Shown one piece after another: positions 6,930 to 14,034 of a stretch of DNA of 16,118 nucleotides. The notes under the pieces were generated by a model, which worked only from the letters and a program-made list of their open reading frames with translations, made no database searches and had not been told where the DNA came from. This DNA comes from DATMGU01 sp035555315 (GTDB lineage Bacteria > Pseudomonadota > Alphaproteobacteria > ATCC43930 > CGMCC-115725). Location of the stretch: assembly GCA_035555315.1 (NCBI GenBank), contig DATMGU010000015.1:1-16118 (forward strand). Reading direction: 5' to 3'. Positions within the stretch are counted from its first letter, which is position 1; every line of letters starts with the position of its first letter. The position numbers were made by a program, and so were the translations under genes.

Positions 6930-8561
6930 TCAACGGCCAGATCCCGCCAGCCGGTCGTGGACGATCTCGCCGCCCAGGATGGTGAGGTCGCAGGCGGTGT
7001 CGTGGTGGATCTCGTCCGGCGAGGCGTCGAACAGATCGCGGGAGAACACCGCGATATCGGCGAGCTGCCCCGGCACCAGCCTGCCCTTGACCCGCTCCGC
7101 ATGGGCGACATAGGTGCCGTTATAGGTCATCGCCGACAATGCCTCGTCGAGGCGGATGCGCTCCTGCCCGCCCAGCAGCGTGCCCTTGCCGGTCCGCCGC
7201 GTGATCATGCCGTAGAGGTTGGGGAAGGGGTTGATGTCGCAGACCGGCGCGTCGCTGCTGGCGGCGGGGAACAGGCCGGCATTCAGCCAGCGGCGCATCG
7301 GATAGGCGGCGGCCGCGCGCTCCTCCCCGACCACCGAGACGTAGAGATCGCCGAAATCCACCATGAACACCGGCTGCGGCGCCGGCTGCACGCCCAGCGC
7401 CACCATCCGATCGATCTGGGCGTCGCTGAGGAACCCGCAATGCTCGATCCGATGGCGGCGATTGGGTGCCGGCTCGGCGGCGAAGGCGCGCTCATAGGCG
7501 TCGAGCGTCTGCTGGATGGCGGTGTCGCCGATGGCGTGGATCGCCATCTGATAGCCCTTCAAATGATAATCCAGCACGTAGTCGTTCAGCTCGGCGGGCT
7601 TCAGGCACAGGATGCCGTGCTCCGGCGTGTCGCCCAGATAGCTCTCGCTCATCGCCGCTGTTCGCCCGCCGGCGCTGCCATCGGTGAAGATCTTGACCGG
7701 CCCGAGCATCAGCCGGTCGTCGCCCGTGCCGGTCAGCAACCCATTGGCATAGGCCTCCTCTACAATGCCGCCGGGGCCGCCCAGCAGGCATTGATAGGTG
7801 CGGACCGGCAGCCGGCCGTCGCGTTTGGCACGTTGATAGGCAGGCAGCTCCGGATAGCCCGCGCGGATGCCGACAGCGGCATCCATCACGCTGGTGATGC
7901 CGAAGCCGAGGCAGAGTTTCCCGGCGCGCTCGATCGCGTCGACCAGTTGCGCTTCGGTGAGCGCCGGCAGGATCGACGTCAGCGGATCGCGGGCGTTCTC
8001 CGCCAGCAGCCCGGTCAGCCGCCCGTCGCGCTGTTCGATGGCGCCGCCCTGGGGGGCCGCGCTGCGCTCGTCGATCCCGGCGAGGCGCAGCGCCAGGCTG
8101 TTCGCCACCGCCAGATGGCCGCAGGTGCGCACCACATAGACCGGATTGCCGGGGGCCACCGCGTCCAGCTCGTCGCGGGTCGGGTGGCGTCCGGTATCGA
8201 GCTTGAAATGATCGTAGCCGCGCGCCAGCACCCATTGGCCCGGTCCCTGGCGATCCGCCGCCGCCTTGATCTTGGCCAGCAGCGCATCGAGCGTCGGGGC
8301 GGCGGCCGGCCGGACATCGACCTCCGCCATGACGATGCCGAGCGGCAGCAGATGCATATGCGCGTCGTTGAGGCCCGGCGTCGCCAGCCTGCCGCGCAAA
8401 TCCACGACGGTGGTCGACGGGCCGATCAGCGACTCGATCTCGCCATCCGTCCCGGTCGCCAGCACCCGGCCGGACCACAGCGCCACCGCCTCGGTAACGC
8501 CCTCGGCCAGGCCGCCCCAAACCCGACCGTTGCGCAATACCAGATCAGCCTTCGGCAGCAT
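6930..8561 (-). CDS. YtcJ-like metal-dependent amidohydrolase (Amidohydro_3)
   Basis: A 543-residue enzyme of the YtcJ/Amidohydro_3 family. Metal and catalytic positions visible are DAHMH (H68, H70), GPVKIFTDGS (K290, the usual bridging Lys position), MAIHAIGDTA (H342), RIEHCGF (H374) and SSDAPV (D437). The C-terminal ending PGQLADIAVFSRDLF is the typical return to the small beta-sandwich. Known relatives hydrolyse N-acyl or N-formyl compounds, but many are unassigned. No signal peptide, so cytosolic. It is the first gene of the operon, with a strong GAGGGGG (8566-8572) before ATG 8561. A promoter should lie in the 114-base gap shared with the divergent acetyltransferase gene. Together with the terminal amidohydrolase it suggests two-step breakdown of an imported compound. 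Confidence 0.9.
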   Translation of the reverse strand: MLPKADLVLRNGRVWGGLAEGVTEAVALWSGRVLATGTDGEIESLIGPSTTVVDLRGRLATPGLNDAHMHLLPLGIVMAEVDVRPAAAPTLDALLAKIKAAADRQGPGQWVLARGYDHFKLDTGRHPTRDELDAVAPGNPVYVVRTCGHLAVANSLALRLAGIDERSAAPQGGAIEQRDGRLTGLLAENARDPLTSILPALTEAQLVDAIERAGKLCLGFGITSVMDAAVGIRAGYPELPAYQRAKRDGRLPVRTYQCLLGGPGGIVEEAYANGLLTGTGDDRLMLGPVKIFTDGSAGGRTAAMSESYLGDTPEHGILCLKPAELNDYVLDYHLKGYQMAIHAIGDTAIQQTLDAYERAFAAEPAPNRRHRIEHCGFLSDAQIDRMVALGVQPAPQPVFMVDFGDLYVSVVGEERAAAAYPMRRWLNAGLFPAASSDAPVCDINPFPNLYGMITRRTGKGTLLGGQERIRLDEALSAMTYNGTYVAHAERVKGRLVPGQLADIAVFSRDLFDASPDEIHHDTACDLTILGGEIVHDRLAGSGR

Positions 8562-8675
8562 GGTTCCCCCTCGATGTGAAGCCGCTGGTGTATCGTCACT
8601 GCAATCCGCTTGCCGGGTCTCGATACGAATGGCAATACCGATCGGTTGGCGCGATCATGGGTAAGGAAACCAAAG

Positions 8676-9131
8676 GTGGACGACATTGTCATCCGACGCA
8701 TCCGGGATGAGGACATCGATCAGGTTGTCGCCTTGTGGCACGCCGCCGGTGTCGCCAGGCCATGGAACGATCCTATCAAGGACATCGCCTTCGCCCGGCA
8801 GGGGCCGCATTCGACCGTCTTGGTGGCCGAGCGAGAGGGACGCGTCGTCGCCACCGCCATGGTCGGCGAGGATGGCCATCGCGGCTGGGTCTATTACGTC
8901 GCCGCCAGCCCGGAGCTTCAGGGCAGCGGACTCGGGCGGACCATCATGGCGGCGGCCGAGGCCTGGCTGTCCGACCGCGGCATCTGGAAAGTGCAGCTTC
9001 TCGTGCGCGCGGACAATGACCGCGTGAAACAATTCTACGAACATCTCGGCTATCAGGACGTGCGCACGTCCTGCTTCCAGAAGATCATCGAGCCCGGCAC
9101 GGGGGCCGGAGCTTCTACACCAACGGTGTAA
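8676..9131 (+). CDS. GNAT acetyltransferase, YpeA-like
   Basis: A 151-residue GNAT-fold enzyme. The N-terminal segment LWHAAGVARPWNDPIKDI (20-37) is close to YpeA of enterobacteria, which has a similar LW...RPWNDP..DI segment. The acetyl-CoA motif A is LQGSGLGRTIM (81-91) and the C-terminal YEHLGY (121-126) is standard. Start is GTG 8676, preceded by AAGGAAA (8663-8669); this trims non-conserved upstream residues from a longer reading that begins at 8610. The acceptor is unknown; GNATs acetylate small amines, antibiotics or proteins. It is divergent from the importer operon and 42 bases before the cyclase-ATPase gene, with which it may be co-transcribed. The final ten residues (GTGAGASTPTV-like) are a low-complexity tail. 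Confidence 0.87.
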   Translation: MDDIVIRRIRDEDIDQVVALWHAAGVARPWNDPIKDIAFARQGPHSTVLVAEREGRVVATAMVGEDGHRGWVYYVAASPELQGSGLGRTIMAAAEAWLSDRGIWKVQLLVRADNDRVKQFYEHLGYQDVRTSCFQKIIEPGTGAGASTPTV

Positions 9132-9173
9132 CGCGGGGTATAAGACCATGCGCGATTTCAGGGGGAACCGCCG

Positions 9174-12100
9174 ATGCGATGCAGTGCTTGCAGGACGGAG
9201 AACGCGCCTAAAAGCAAATACTGCGAGAAGTGCGGGACCCCGCTCGCCCTGAAATGTCCGGTCTGCGCGAAGACGCACGCGCTGACGGCCCATTTTTGCA
9301 GTAAGTGCGGGGCATCGCTCCATGCCGGCGACACGCCGGTTCAGGAGCGTCCCTCGAAGCGCGTCGCGTCGCGGGACGAGCGCAAGCATGCCACGGTGCT
9401 TTTCGCCGATGTCGTGTCCTCCACGGAACTGATCGCGAAGCTCGACCCGGAACAGGCGATGGAGCGTCTGCGGCCGCTCGTCGCCGCGATGTGCGACGCG
9501 GTGGAGCGCCATGACGGGCGCGTGGTGCGCACGCTCGGCGACGGCATCATGGCGCTGTTCGGCGCCCCGCATTCCCAGGAGGGGCATGCGCTGCTGGCCT
9601 GCAAATCGGCCTTGGTCATGCAGGAAAGCTTGCAGCGGTCGGATGGCCCCCGCATCCGGGTCGGGCTGCATTCCGGCGAGGTGGTGTCCGGGACGACGGA
9701 GCAGGATCGGGAACAGGGCGCGCATGGCATAACGGTCCATGTCGCGAGCCGGCTGCAGCAACTGGCCGAACCGGGCGGGATCTGCCTCAGCGAGGATTGC
9801 TACCGCCTGATAACCCTGTTTTGCGAGGCGCGGCCGTTCGGCCGCCACGCGGTGAAAGGGCTGCCCGAACCCATCGAGACCTTCAGCCTGGTCGGGCTGA
9901 GATCCTCGGTCGTCGGCAAGACGTTCCGGGAGGATGAGCTGACGTCGCTCCGGGGGCGCGACGCGGAGCGGGCGATCCTGCAGAAGGCGCTGAGGCAGAC
10001 CGTGAAGGGTAACGCCAGGATCGTGGGGATCTGCGCCCCGCCGGGCGTCGGCAAGAGCCGCCTGAGCCGCGACTTCGCCGAGGCTTGCCGCAAGCGTTCC
10101 ATCCCGGTGCTGGAGGCCCGCGCGCAGATCTTCGGCCACGCGACGCCGCTGCAACCGGTGCTCGACTTTCTCCGCGCCTTCTTCCGGATAGCGCCCACGG
10201 ACGGCCACGCCCTGGCGCGCCGGCGGATCGCGGCGCGGCTGCTGCCCCGCGACGCCGCGTTCGGTGCCGATCTGCCCTTGCTGAACGATTTCCTGGGGGT
10301 GCCGGACCCGGCGGCTCAGCCGTCCTCCCTCGATCCCAAGGCAAAGCAAGCGCGTTTACTGGATATCATGCGGCGCGTCGTTTCCCGCCTGGGCAGTGCC
10401 GAACCCACGGTCATCCTGATCGAGGATCTCCACTGGCTGGACGAGGCGAGCAAGGCCTTCGTCGCGACCCTCGTCGACGCGGTGCCGGGCACCAAGGTCA
10501 TGGTGGTCTTGAACTACCGCCCCAGCTTCGAGGCACCCTGGATCAAGCTGCCGCAGTTTCAGCAAACGGTGCTCGCCGAACTTGGCGCGGACGATAGCCG
10601 CGGCCTGGTCGACGAGCTGGTGGGCGACCATCCGGGCCTCGCCGAGATGAAGGCCCGCATCGCCGAGCGCAGCGGCGGCAACCCGTTCTTCGCCGAGGAA
10701 TTGGTCAGGTCGCTCGCCGATAGCGGCACGCTCATCGGGCATGCCGGCCGGTATTTTCTGGGGTTGAAAAGCACCGATGCCAACCTGCCGGCGACGGTCC
10801 AGGCGGTGCTCGGCGAACGCATCGACCGGCTGCCCGACAAGGACAAAGCCTTCCTCCAGATCGCCGCCATCATCGGCAAGGATTTCCCGCTGGCCCTGTT
10901 GGAGAAGGTGGCCGGGGAACCGGCGGTGGCGATGGAGGAGCAGCTGAGCCGCCTGGGCGACGCCGGGTTGCTCCAGGAGCGCCAGGACGCGGATCTCCGG
11001 GTCGTCGCATTCCGCCACCCCTTGATCCAGGAGGTCGCCTACGCGGCGCAGCTGAAGACGCACCGTAGTTCGCTCCACGCGGTGGTGGCGAAGGCCATCG
11101 AAGAGTTCTACGAGGCGCGTCTCGACGAAACCGCCGGCCTGCTCGCCTATCATTTTGAGGCGGCCGGCGACAAACTCAGCGCCGCGACTTACGCCGCGAG
11201 GGCGGCAAGATGGGTCGGTACGACGAATTCGCGGCAGGCCATTCAACACTGGCATCAGGTCCGGTCACTGATGGCCGGGCAGGGCCGTTCGCCGGCCAAT
11301 GACGCGCTCCGCATCATGGCGAGCGGTCAGATCGCGATGTTCGGCTGGCGCAAAGGCATGACGGCCGAGGAGGCCAAGCCGTTTCTGCAGGAGGCGCTAG
11401 GTTGGGCGCGCGAAACCAACGATGAGATGGTTCAACTGCTGCTGGCGACCGATGGTCGCCTCTCGGTGGACGCGGATATTTATATAGCGCGTGTCCGGGA
11501 GGCTTTGTCCCTTGCGGAGGGCACTGGGAATATTGGCCGCATCGCGACGCTGAACGCGTTTCTCGCTCACGCCTATACCATGGCTGGTCTGGCCAACGAG
11601 GCGTTGCAGGCGGGTGCCGCCTGCCTGGCTGATGCCTCCGAGATTGGAGCATCGGATCGGGCGTTTCTTGGCTTCGATGTCGCGACTTGGGTCCGTCATC
11701 TTCGAACTCGTGCCCTGATGCGGCTGGGCCGTTTCGATGAGGCTGAAGAATCCCTGGAGACGACGCTAGAAATGGCACGCGAACTATCGGACCCGGTGGT
11801 CCGAGCGTTACCGCATATTGCTGGCGTGGATCTCGCCCGGTGTCGACATGATGCAACCTTTGCGGATCGCCATGCCAAGTGTTTTGCCGAGATCGCTGAG
11901 GCGACTGGATTACCTTACATGCAAATCTATGCCCTTAGCTGTCGCGGTATAGTTCATCTGATCACGAAGAACTTCGGGGGGGCGGTCGGTAGTTTCATGG
12001 AAGCAATCTCTGTCGCCCGAAAAGCGTCAGCGGCCATGGAGCTTGAGCCGGAGCTGCTAACAAATCTCGCTGAGGCACACTACCATCTTGGTGCAACGGG

Positions 12101-12347
12101 CCTTGCGCGGAGTTTCGCTCGTGAGGCAGTGGATGCGGCGCGGTGGCGTGGCGCGCGGCTGGCGGAATGCCGAGCCGTCACTGTCGCCGCATGGGCGACG
12201 CTCGCGGAATCCGGGACCACGTGCGATGCCGAGGCTCGTTTGCTGTTCGACCGTGCCGAGGAACTCCTGACGGTATGCGGCGCAGCGGGTCACGTGATGG
12301 CGTTCGAGCATGACCGTGCTATGGTCGTTTGTGGATGCTGTACCTGA
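9174..12347 (+). CDS. Zinc-ribbon / class III nucleotide cyclase / ATPase / TPR signalling protein
   Basis: A 1057-residue cytosolic multidomain protein. Residues 1-48 are a double zinc ribbon (C3, C6, C17, C20; C28, C31, C42, C45). Residues 70-240 are a class III cyclase homology domain: metal Asp in VLFADVVSST (D79) and LGDGIMALFG (D123), then IRVGLHSGEVVSG. Residues 255-560 are an AAA/STAND-type ATPase with Walker A APPGVGKS (288-295) and Walker B VILIEDLHWLDE (413-424). The rest is alpha-helical, TPR-like. ATG 9174 has GGGGGAA in front. Relatives are common in alphaproteobacteria and mostly uncharacterised. Substrate-specifying and catalytic positions deviate: Arg119 for the usual Lys, and His189 where Asn is usual in N-x3-R. 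Cyclase activity is therefore uncertain. Codon use becomes AT-richer after about 11400. Confidence 0.9.
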   Translation: MRCSACRTENAPKSKYCEKCGTPLALKCPVCAKTHALTAHFCSKCGASLHAGDTPVQERPSKRVASRDERKHATVLFADVVSSTELIAKLDPEQAMERLRPLVAAMCDAVERHDGRVVRTLGDGIMALFGAPHSQEGHALLACKSALVMQESLQRSDGPRIRVGLHSGEVVSGTTEQDREQGAHGITVHVASRLQQLAEPGGICLSEDCYRLITLFCEARPFGRHAVKGLPEPIETFSLVGLRSSVVGKTFREDELTSLRGRDAERAILQKALRQTVKGNARIVGICAPPGVGKSRLSRDFAEACRKRSIPVLEARAQIFGHATPLQPVLDFLRAFFRIAPTDGHALARRRIAARLLPRDAAFGADLPLLNDFLGVPDPAAQPSSLDPKAKQARLLDIMRRVVSRLGSAEPTVILIEDLHWLDEASKAFVATLVDAVPGTKVMVVLNYRPSFEAPWIKLPQFQQTVLAELGADDSRGLVDELVGDHPGLAEMKARIAERSGGNPFFAEELVRSLADSGTLIGHAGRYFLGLKSTDANLPATVQAVLGERIDRLPDKDKAFLQIAAIIGKDFPLALLEKVAGEPAVAMEEQLSRLGDAGLLQERQDADLRVVAFRHPLIQEVAYAAQLKTHRSSLHAVVAKAIEEFYEARLDETAGLLAYHFEAAGDKLSAATYAARAARWVGTTNSRQAIQHWHQVRSLMAGQGRSPANDALRIMASGQIAMFGWRKGMTAEEAKPFLQEALGWARETNDEMVQLLLATDGRLSVDADIYIARVREALSLAEGTGNIGRIATLNAFLAHAYTMAGLANEALQAGAACLADASEIGASDRAFLGFDVATWVRHLRTRALMRLGRFDEAEESLETTLEMARELSDPVVRALPHIAGVDLARCRHDATFADRHAKCFAEIAEATGLPYMQIYALSCRGIVHLITKNFGGAVGSFMEAISVARKASAAMELEPELLTNLAEAHYHLGATGLARSFAREAVDAARWRGARLAECRAVTVAAWATLAESGTTCDAEARLLFDRAEELLTVCGAAGHVMAFEHDRAMVVCGCCT

Positions 12348-12420
12348 GCCGGAAGCGACGCGGGAGACGGGGGCCTTCCGAAGTCCGGGCAGAAAGAAGC
12401 TCTTCATTTCAAAGGCAATA

Positions 12421-12445
12421 ACCGTCATCCCCGCTTTCGCGCCAG
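12421..12445. repeat. Fragment of a dispersed intergenic repeat (GTCATCCCCGCTTTCGCG type)
   Basis: ACCGTCATCCCCGCTTTCGC in this stretch resembles one arm of the common proteobacterial intergenic palindrome with 'GTCAT(C/T)CCCGC...AAGCGGG' arms. The same start, ACCGTCATGCCCG, recurs at about 13236. The mate arm is not intact here, so this looks like a decayed copy. Confidence 0.4.
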
Positions 12446-12496
12446 TATCTCCGCACCGTCATTTTCACTGACTGAGTCCAGATCAGAGAGCGCTTT

Positions 12497-12523
12497 CCTC
12501 TCCGCCCCCGAGGGGCGGAGAGG
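12497..12523. repeat. Perfect 12-bp hairpin, dispersed palindromic repeat (copy 1)
   Basis: CCTCTCCGCCCC (12497-12508) and GGGGCGGAGAGG (12512-12523) pair perfectly around a CGA loop, followed by AGAAGATTAG. An inverted, shorter copy with the same tail is at 14781-14812. It lies between two convergent genes (12347 and 12586) and could stop transcription from either side, though no T-run follows. The shared tail marks it as a dispersed repeat family rather than a chance stem. Confidence 0.75.
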
Positions 12524-12556
12524 AGAAGATTAGGGCTCTGTCCTCGTCTTTTTATC

Positions 12557-12575
12557 GGCCGTCGTATTCACGGCC
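12557..12575. other. Small hairpin at the 3' side of the second paralog
   Basis: GGCCGT (12557-12562) pairs with ACGGCC (12570-12575) around a 7-base loop, 11 bases past the stop of the minus-strand gene ending at 12586. In that gene's sense the stem is followed by GATAAAAAG, an A-run, so it is not an intrinsic terminator. It may be part of the gene's 3' end. Confidence 0.3.
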
Positions 12576-12585
12576 TCCTTCCAGA

Positions 12586-13059
12586 TTATTTGGACTTTCC
12601 TTTGCCCCGCACCCGAGTGGGATCGATGGGCGTCATCGGCAGGGAAATCGTCAAATAGCTCTGGGCCGAATACGCGATGGCAAGCGCCACATCCTGTACC
12701 GTCAGCCCTGGATTTATAGCCGTGGAATGGGAGATGAAGTAAATCGGCAGCGGATCCGGCAGAGAGAGATGTGCCTTAAGCAGGGATACGAGGCGGTCGT
12801 GCGCGCTTTCGCCGGTTTTGTCGGACGGAAGTTTCTTTAGAATATCCAGATATTTATTCCAACCCCTTCTGACCTGCCAGTTCTCCAGAGGCCCTATGTT
12901 CAACAAGGCAAAAGATTTTTGCAAAGAATGTCCCTTTGCGAAAATCTTGAACTCCTTTTGCAGGGCGATCATCTCATTGAGGCTGTCGCCAGGGGAAAAC
13001 CGAAGATTCAGATCCTGCAGCAAACCTGGCACGTAGTGGTCGGGTACTAGGTTACCCAT
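12586..13059 (-). CDS. Uncharacterised small protein, paralog B of a tandem pair
   Basis: A 157-residue protein with no signal peptide or membrane segment and no domain I recognise. By hand alignment, about 95 of roughly 150 positions match the gene at 13381-13884. Best-kept blocks are DLNLRFSPGD (17-26 in the longer reading), IALQKEFK, IGPLENW, SHST and YLTISLPMTP. Start 13059 is chosen over the adjacent ATG at 13062: AGGAGA (13064-13069) is better spaced and MGNL aligns with MGGL of the paralog. The gene is AT-richer than its paralog and ends in a basic GKGKSK tail. Conserved polar blocks and a YSxQxYLTISLP strand suggest a soluble folded domain. It lies last in a minus-strand run with a methyltransferase and a cNMP/FHA protein. 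Function unknown. Confidence 0.75.
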   Translation of the reverse strand: MGNLVPDHYVPGLLQDLNLRFSPGDSLNEMIALQKEFKIFAKGHSLQKSFALLNIGPLENWQVRRGWNKYLDILKKLPSDKTGESAHDRLVSLLKAHLSLPDPLPIYFISHSTAINPGLTVQDVALAIAYSAQSYLTISLPMTPIDPTRVRGKGKSK

Positions 13060-13235
13060 CATCTCTCCTGTCTTAATGTGGTCATTGGATCTTGACCGAT
13101 ATTGATCGTTGTTGGGTACAGTTATGGAAACCGCCCGGTGCAGAATGCTAGTTTATAGTGAATTTGTTGTTAACCGTATACCCGTCGAAGTTGTCGAGAG
13201 AGCAATCGGCTGACGGAAATCACCCTATTTCCACG

Positions 13236-13333
13236 ACCGTCATGCCCGTGAAAATGGGCATCCATGCCGGCTCGCGCAGCATGGGGCGCGGTTCGGCCGC
13301 GTCATGGACTCCCGCTTTCGCGAAACTGATGGA
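13236..13333. repeat. Degenerate dispersed palindromic element
   Basis: ATGCCC (13242-13247) and GGGCAT (13256-13261) form a hairpin within ACCGTCATGCCCGTG...GGGCATCCATG. About 40 bases later GTCATGGACTCCCGCTTTCG resembles the opposite arm. This is the layout of widespread intergenic repeats of the 'GTCAT-CCCGCGAAAGCGGG-ATCCA ... TGGA-TCCCGC' type. Its mate hairpin is decayed (CGCGAAACTGATG). Related fragment at 12421-12445. Confidence 0.55.
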
Positions 13334-13372
13334 GCGATCGACGCGGTTATTGTCCTGATCCACGTCGATCGC
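13334..13372. repeat. Perfect 10-bp inverted repeat behind paralog A
   Basis: GCGATCGACG (13334-13343) and CGTCGATCGC (13363-13372) are exact inverses around a 19-base spacer. It begins 8 bases past the stop of the minus-strand gene at 13381. It may fold in the 3' end of that message as a terminator-like or stabilising stem, or be a protein-binding site. No T-run follows in either direction. Confidence 0.55.
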
Positions 13373-13380
13373 CCTGCTCG

Positions 13381-13884
13381 TCAGATCAGTTCAAGCTCTC
13401 GCAGGGCGCGTTGCTCGCGCTCCACTTGCCGGCGTACCCGATCGGGGGTGGCCGGTGTCATCGGCAGGGAAATCGTCAGGTAACCTTGGTACGAATAGGA
13501 AATCGCCAGGGTCGCGTCCTCGGCCATCAGCGCCGGATGGGTGAGGGTGGAGTGCGACGTGAAATGAACCGGCAAGACTTCCTCTTGAGCCAGATGGCGC
13601 TCAAGCAGCTCCGCCAGGTAATCATGGGCGTTCTGGCCGGGCGTGTCCGAGGGGAGGTTGCGCAGCAGATCGAGATATTTGGACCACGCCCGCCGAGTCC
13701 GCCAATTTTCCAGCGGCCCGATACTCAACAACGCGAAGGCGCTGCGTAATGAATGATCGGGAGAGAACATCTTGAATTCTTTTTGCAGGGCGATTATTTC
13801 CCTGATGCCATCGCCAGGGGAAAATCGAAGGTTCAGATCGTTGAGAACACCTGGTACATAATGATCTAGCAATAGACCGCCCAT
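13381..13884 (-). CDS. Uncharacterised small protein, paralog A of a tandem pair
   Basis: A 167-residue soluble protein of the same unrecognised family as the gene at 12586-13059. Conserved blocks include DHYVPGVLNDLNLRFSPGD (8-26), IIALQKEFKMF, ALLSIGPLENW, NAHDYL and SYLTISLPMTP-like at the end of the core. It carries a longer charged C-terminal helix (RRQVEREQRALRELELI) that paralog B lacks. ATG 13884 has GGGAG seven bases upstream. The leader holds a CTCAAGA/TCTTGAG palindrome 32 bases before the start, almost identical to that before the methyltransferase gene. This points to shared regulation. Its GC content is near that of the surrounding genome, unlike paralog B. No function is assigned. 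Confidence 0.8.
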   Translation of the reverse strand: MGGLLLDHYVPGVLNDLNLRFSPGDGIREIIALQKEFKMFSPDHSLRSAFALLSIGPLENWRTRRAWSKYLDLLRNLPSDTPGQNAHDYLAELLERHLAQEEVLPVHFTSHSTLTHPALMAEDATLAISYSYQGYLTISLPMTPATPDRVRRQVEREQRALRELELI

Positions 13885-13898
13885 TATTTTCTCCCACA

Positions 13899-13937
13899 GT
13901 GAAGCCGTCGAAAGAACTCAAGACATCTTGAGACCCG
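13899..13937 (-). promoter_or_regulatory. Conserved leader block with CTCAAG/CTTGAG palindrome, before paralog A
   Basis: CTCAAGA-CA-TCTTGAG (13917-13932) is a perfect palindrome. The 39-base block around it matches 30 of 39 positions of the block at 14710-14748. The palindrome ends 32 bases before ATG 13884. It could be an operator for a dimeric regulator or an RNA stem in the 5' leader. Confidence 0.55.
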
Positions 13938-14004
13938 TGACCGCTGCATGGAAAGCCTTCCAGTCTCTGGTTTTCTTGGCAAGCGACTTTATGTGTAGGT
14001 TCTG

Positions 14005-14032
14005 ACAAAATAAAAAGAAGGGCGCGACTCGC
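14005..14032 (-). terminator. Weak intrinsic-type terminator after the methyltransferase
   Basis: In minus-strand sense, a short CGCG-AGT-CGCG stem just after the TAA at 14035 is followed by CCTTCTTTTTATTTTG. The T-rich tract is clear and stands out from the GC-rich surroundings. The stem is only four base pairs, so strength is doubtful. Confidence 0.35.
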
Positions 14033-14034
14033 GG

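Larger units (their letters stand above)
13060..13380. other. Intergenic region between the two paralogs
   Basis: This 321-base gap holds no convincing gene. The part next to paralog B is AT-rich and should carry its promoter; TATAAA on the minus strand at 13157-13152 is a possible -10, without a good -35. GGTCA/TGACC (13080-13097) is an inverted repeat 20 bases before paralog B that retains ATCTTGA in common with the palindromes upstream of paralog A and the methyltransferase. The rest is a dispersed repeat (13236-13333) and a long inverted repeat (13334-13372). A short open frame at 13158-13358 reads through the repeat and is not credible. Confidence 0.5.

Noticed and set aside
8590..8627. 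GTATCG/CGATAC inverted repeat in the divergent gap before the acetyltransferase
   Set aside because: Arms are only six bases with a spacer of about 25, which is expected by chance; no matching copy elsewhere in the window.
8655..10349. A 564-residue minus-strand frame across the acetyltransferase and cyclase genes
   Set aside because: It crosses two well-supported plus-strand genes and has no recognisable domain; it is a GC-rich shadow.
13158..13358. A 66-residue frame between the paralogs
   Set aside because: Most of it translates a dispersed palindromic repeat, and there is no convincing ribosome site.
12348..13380. Possible CRISPR-like array or IS remnant from the several repeats here
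   Set aside because: The repeats are unlike each other, not regularly spaced, and no transposase fragment or target duplication is visible.
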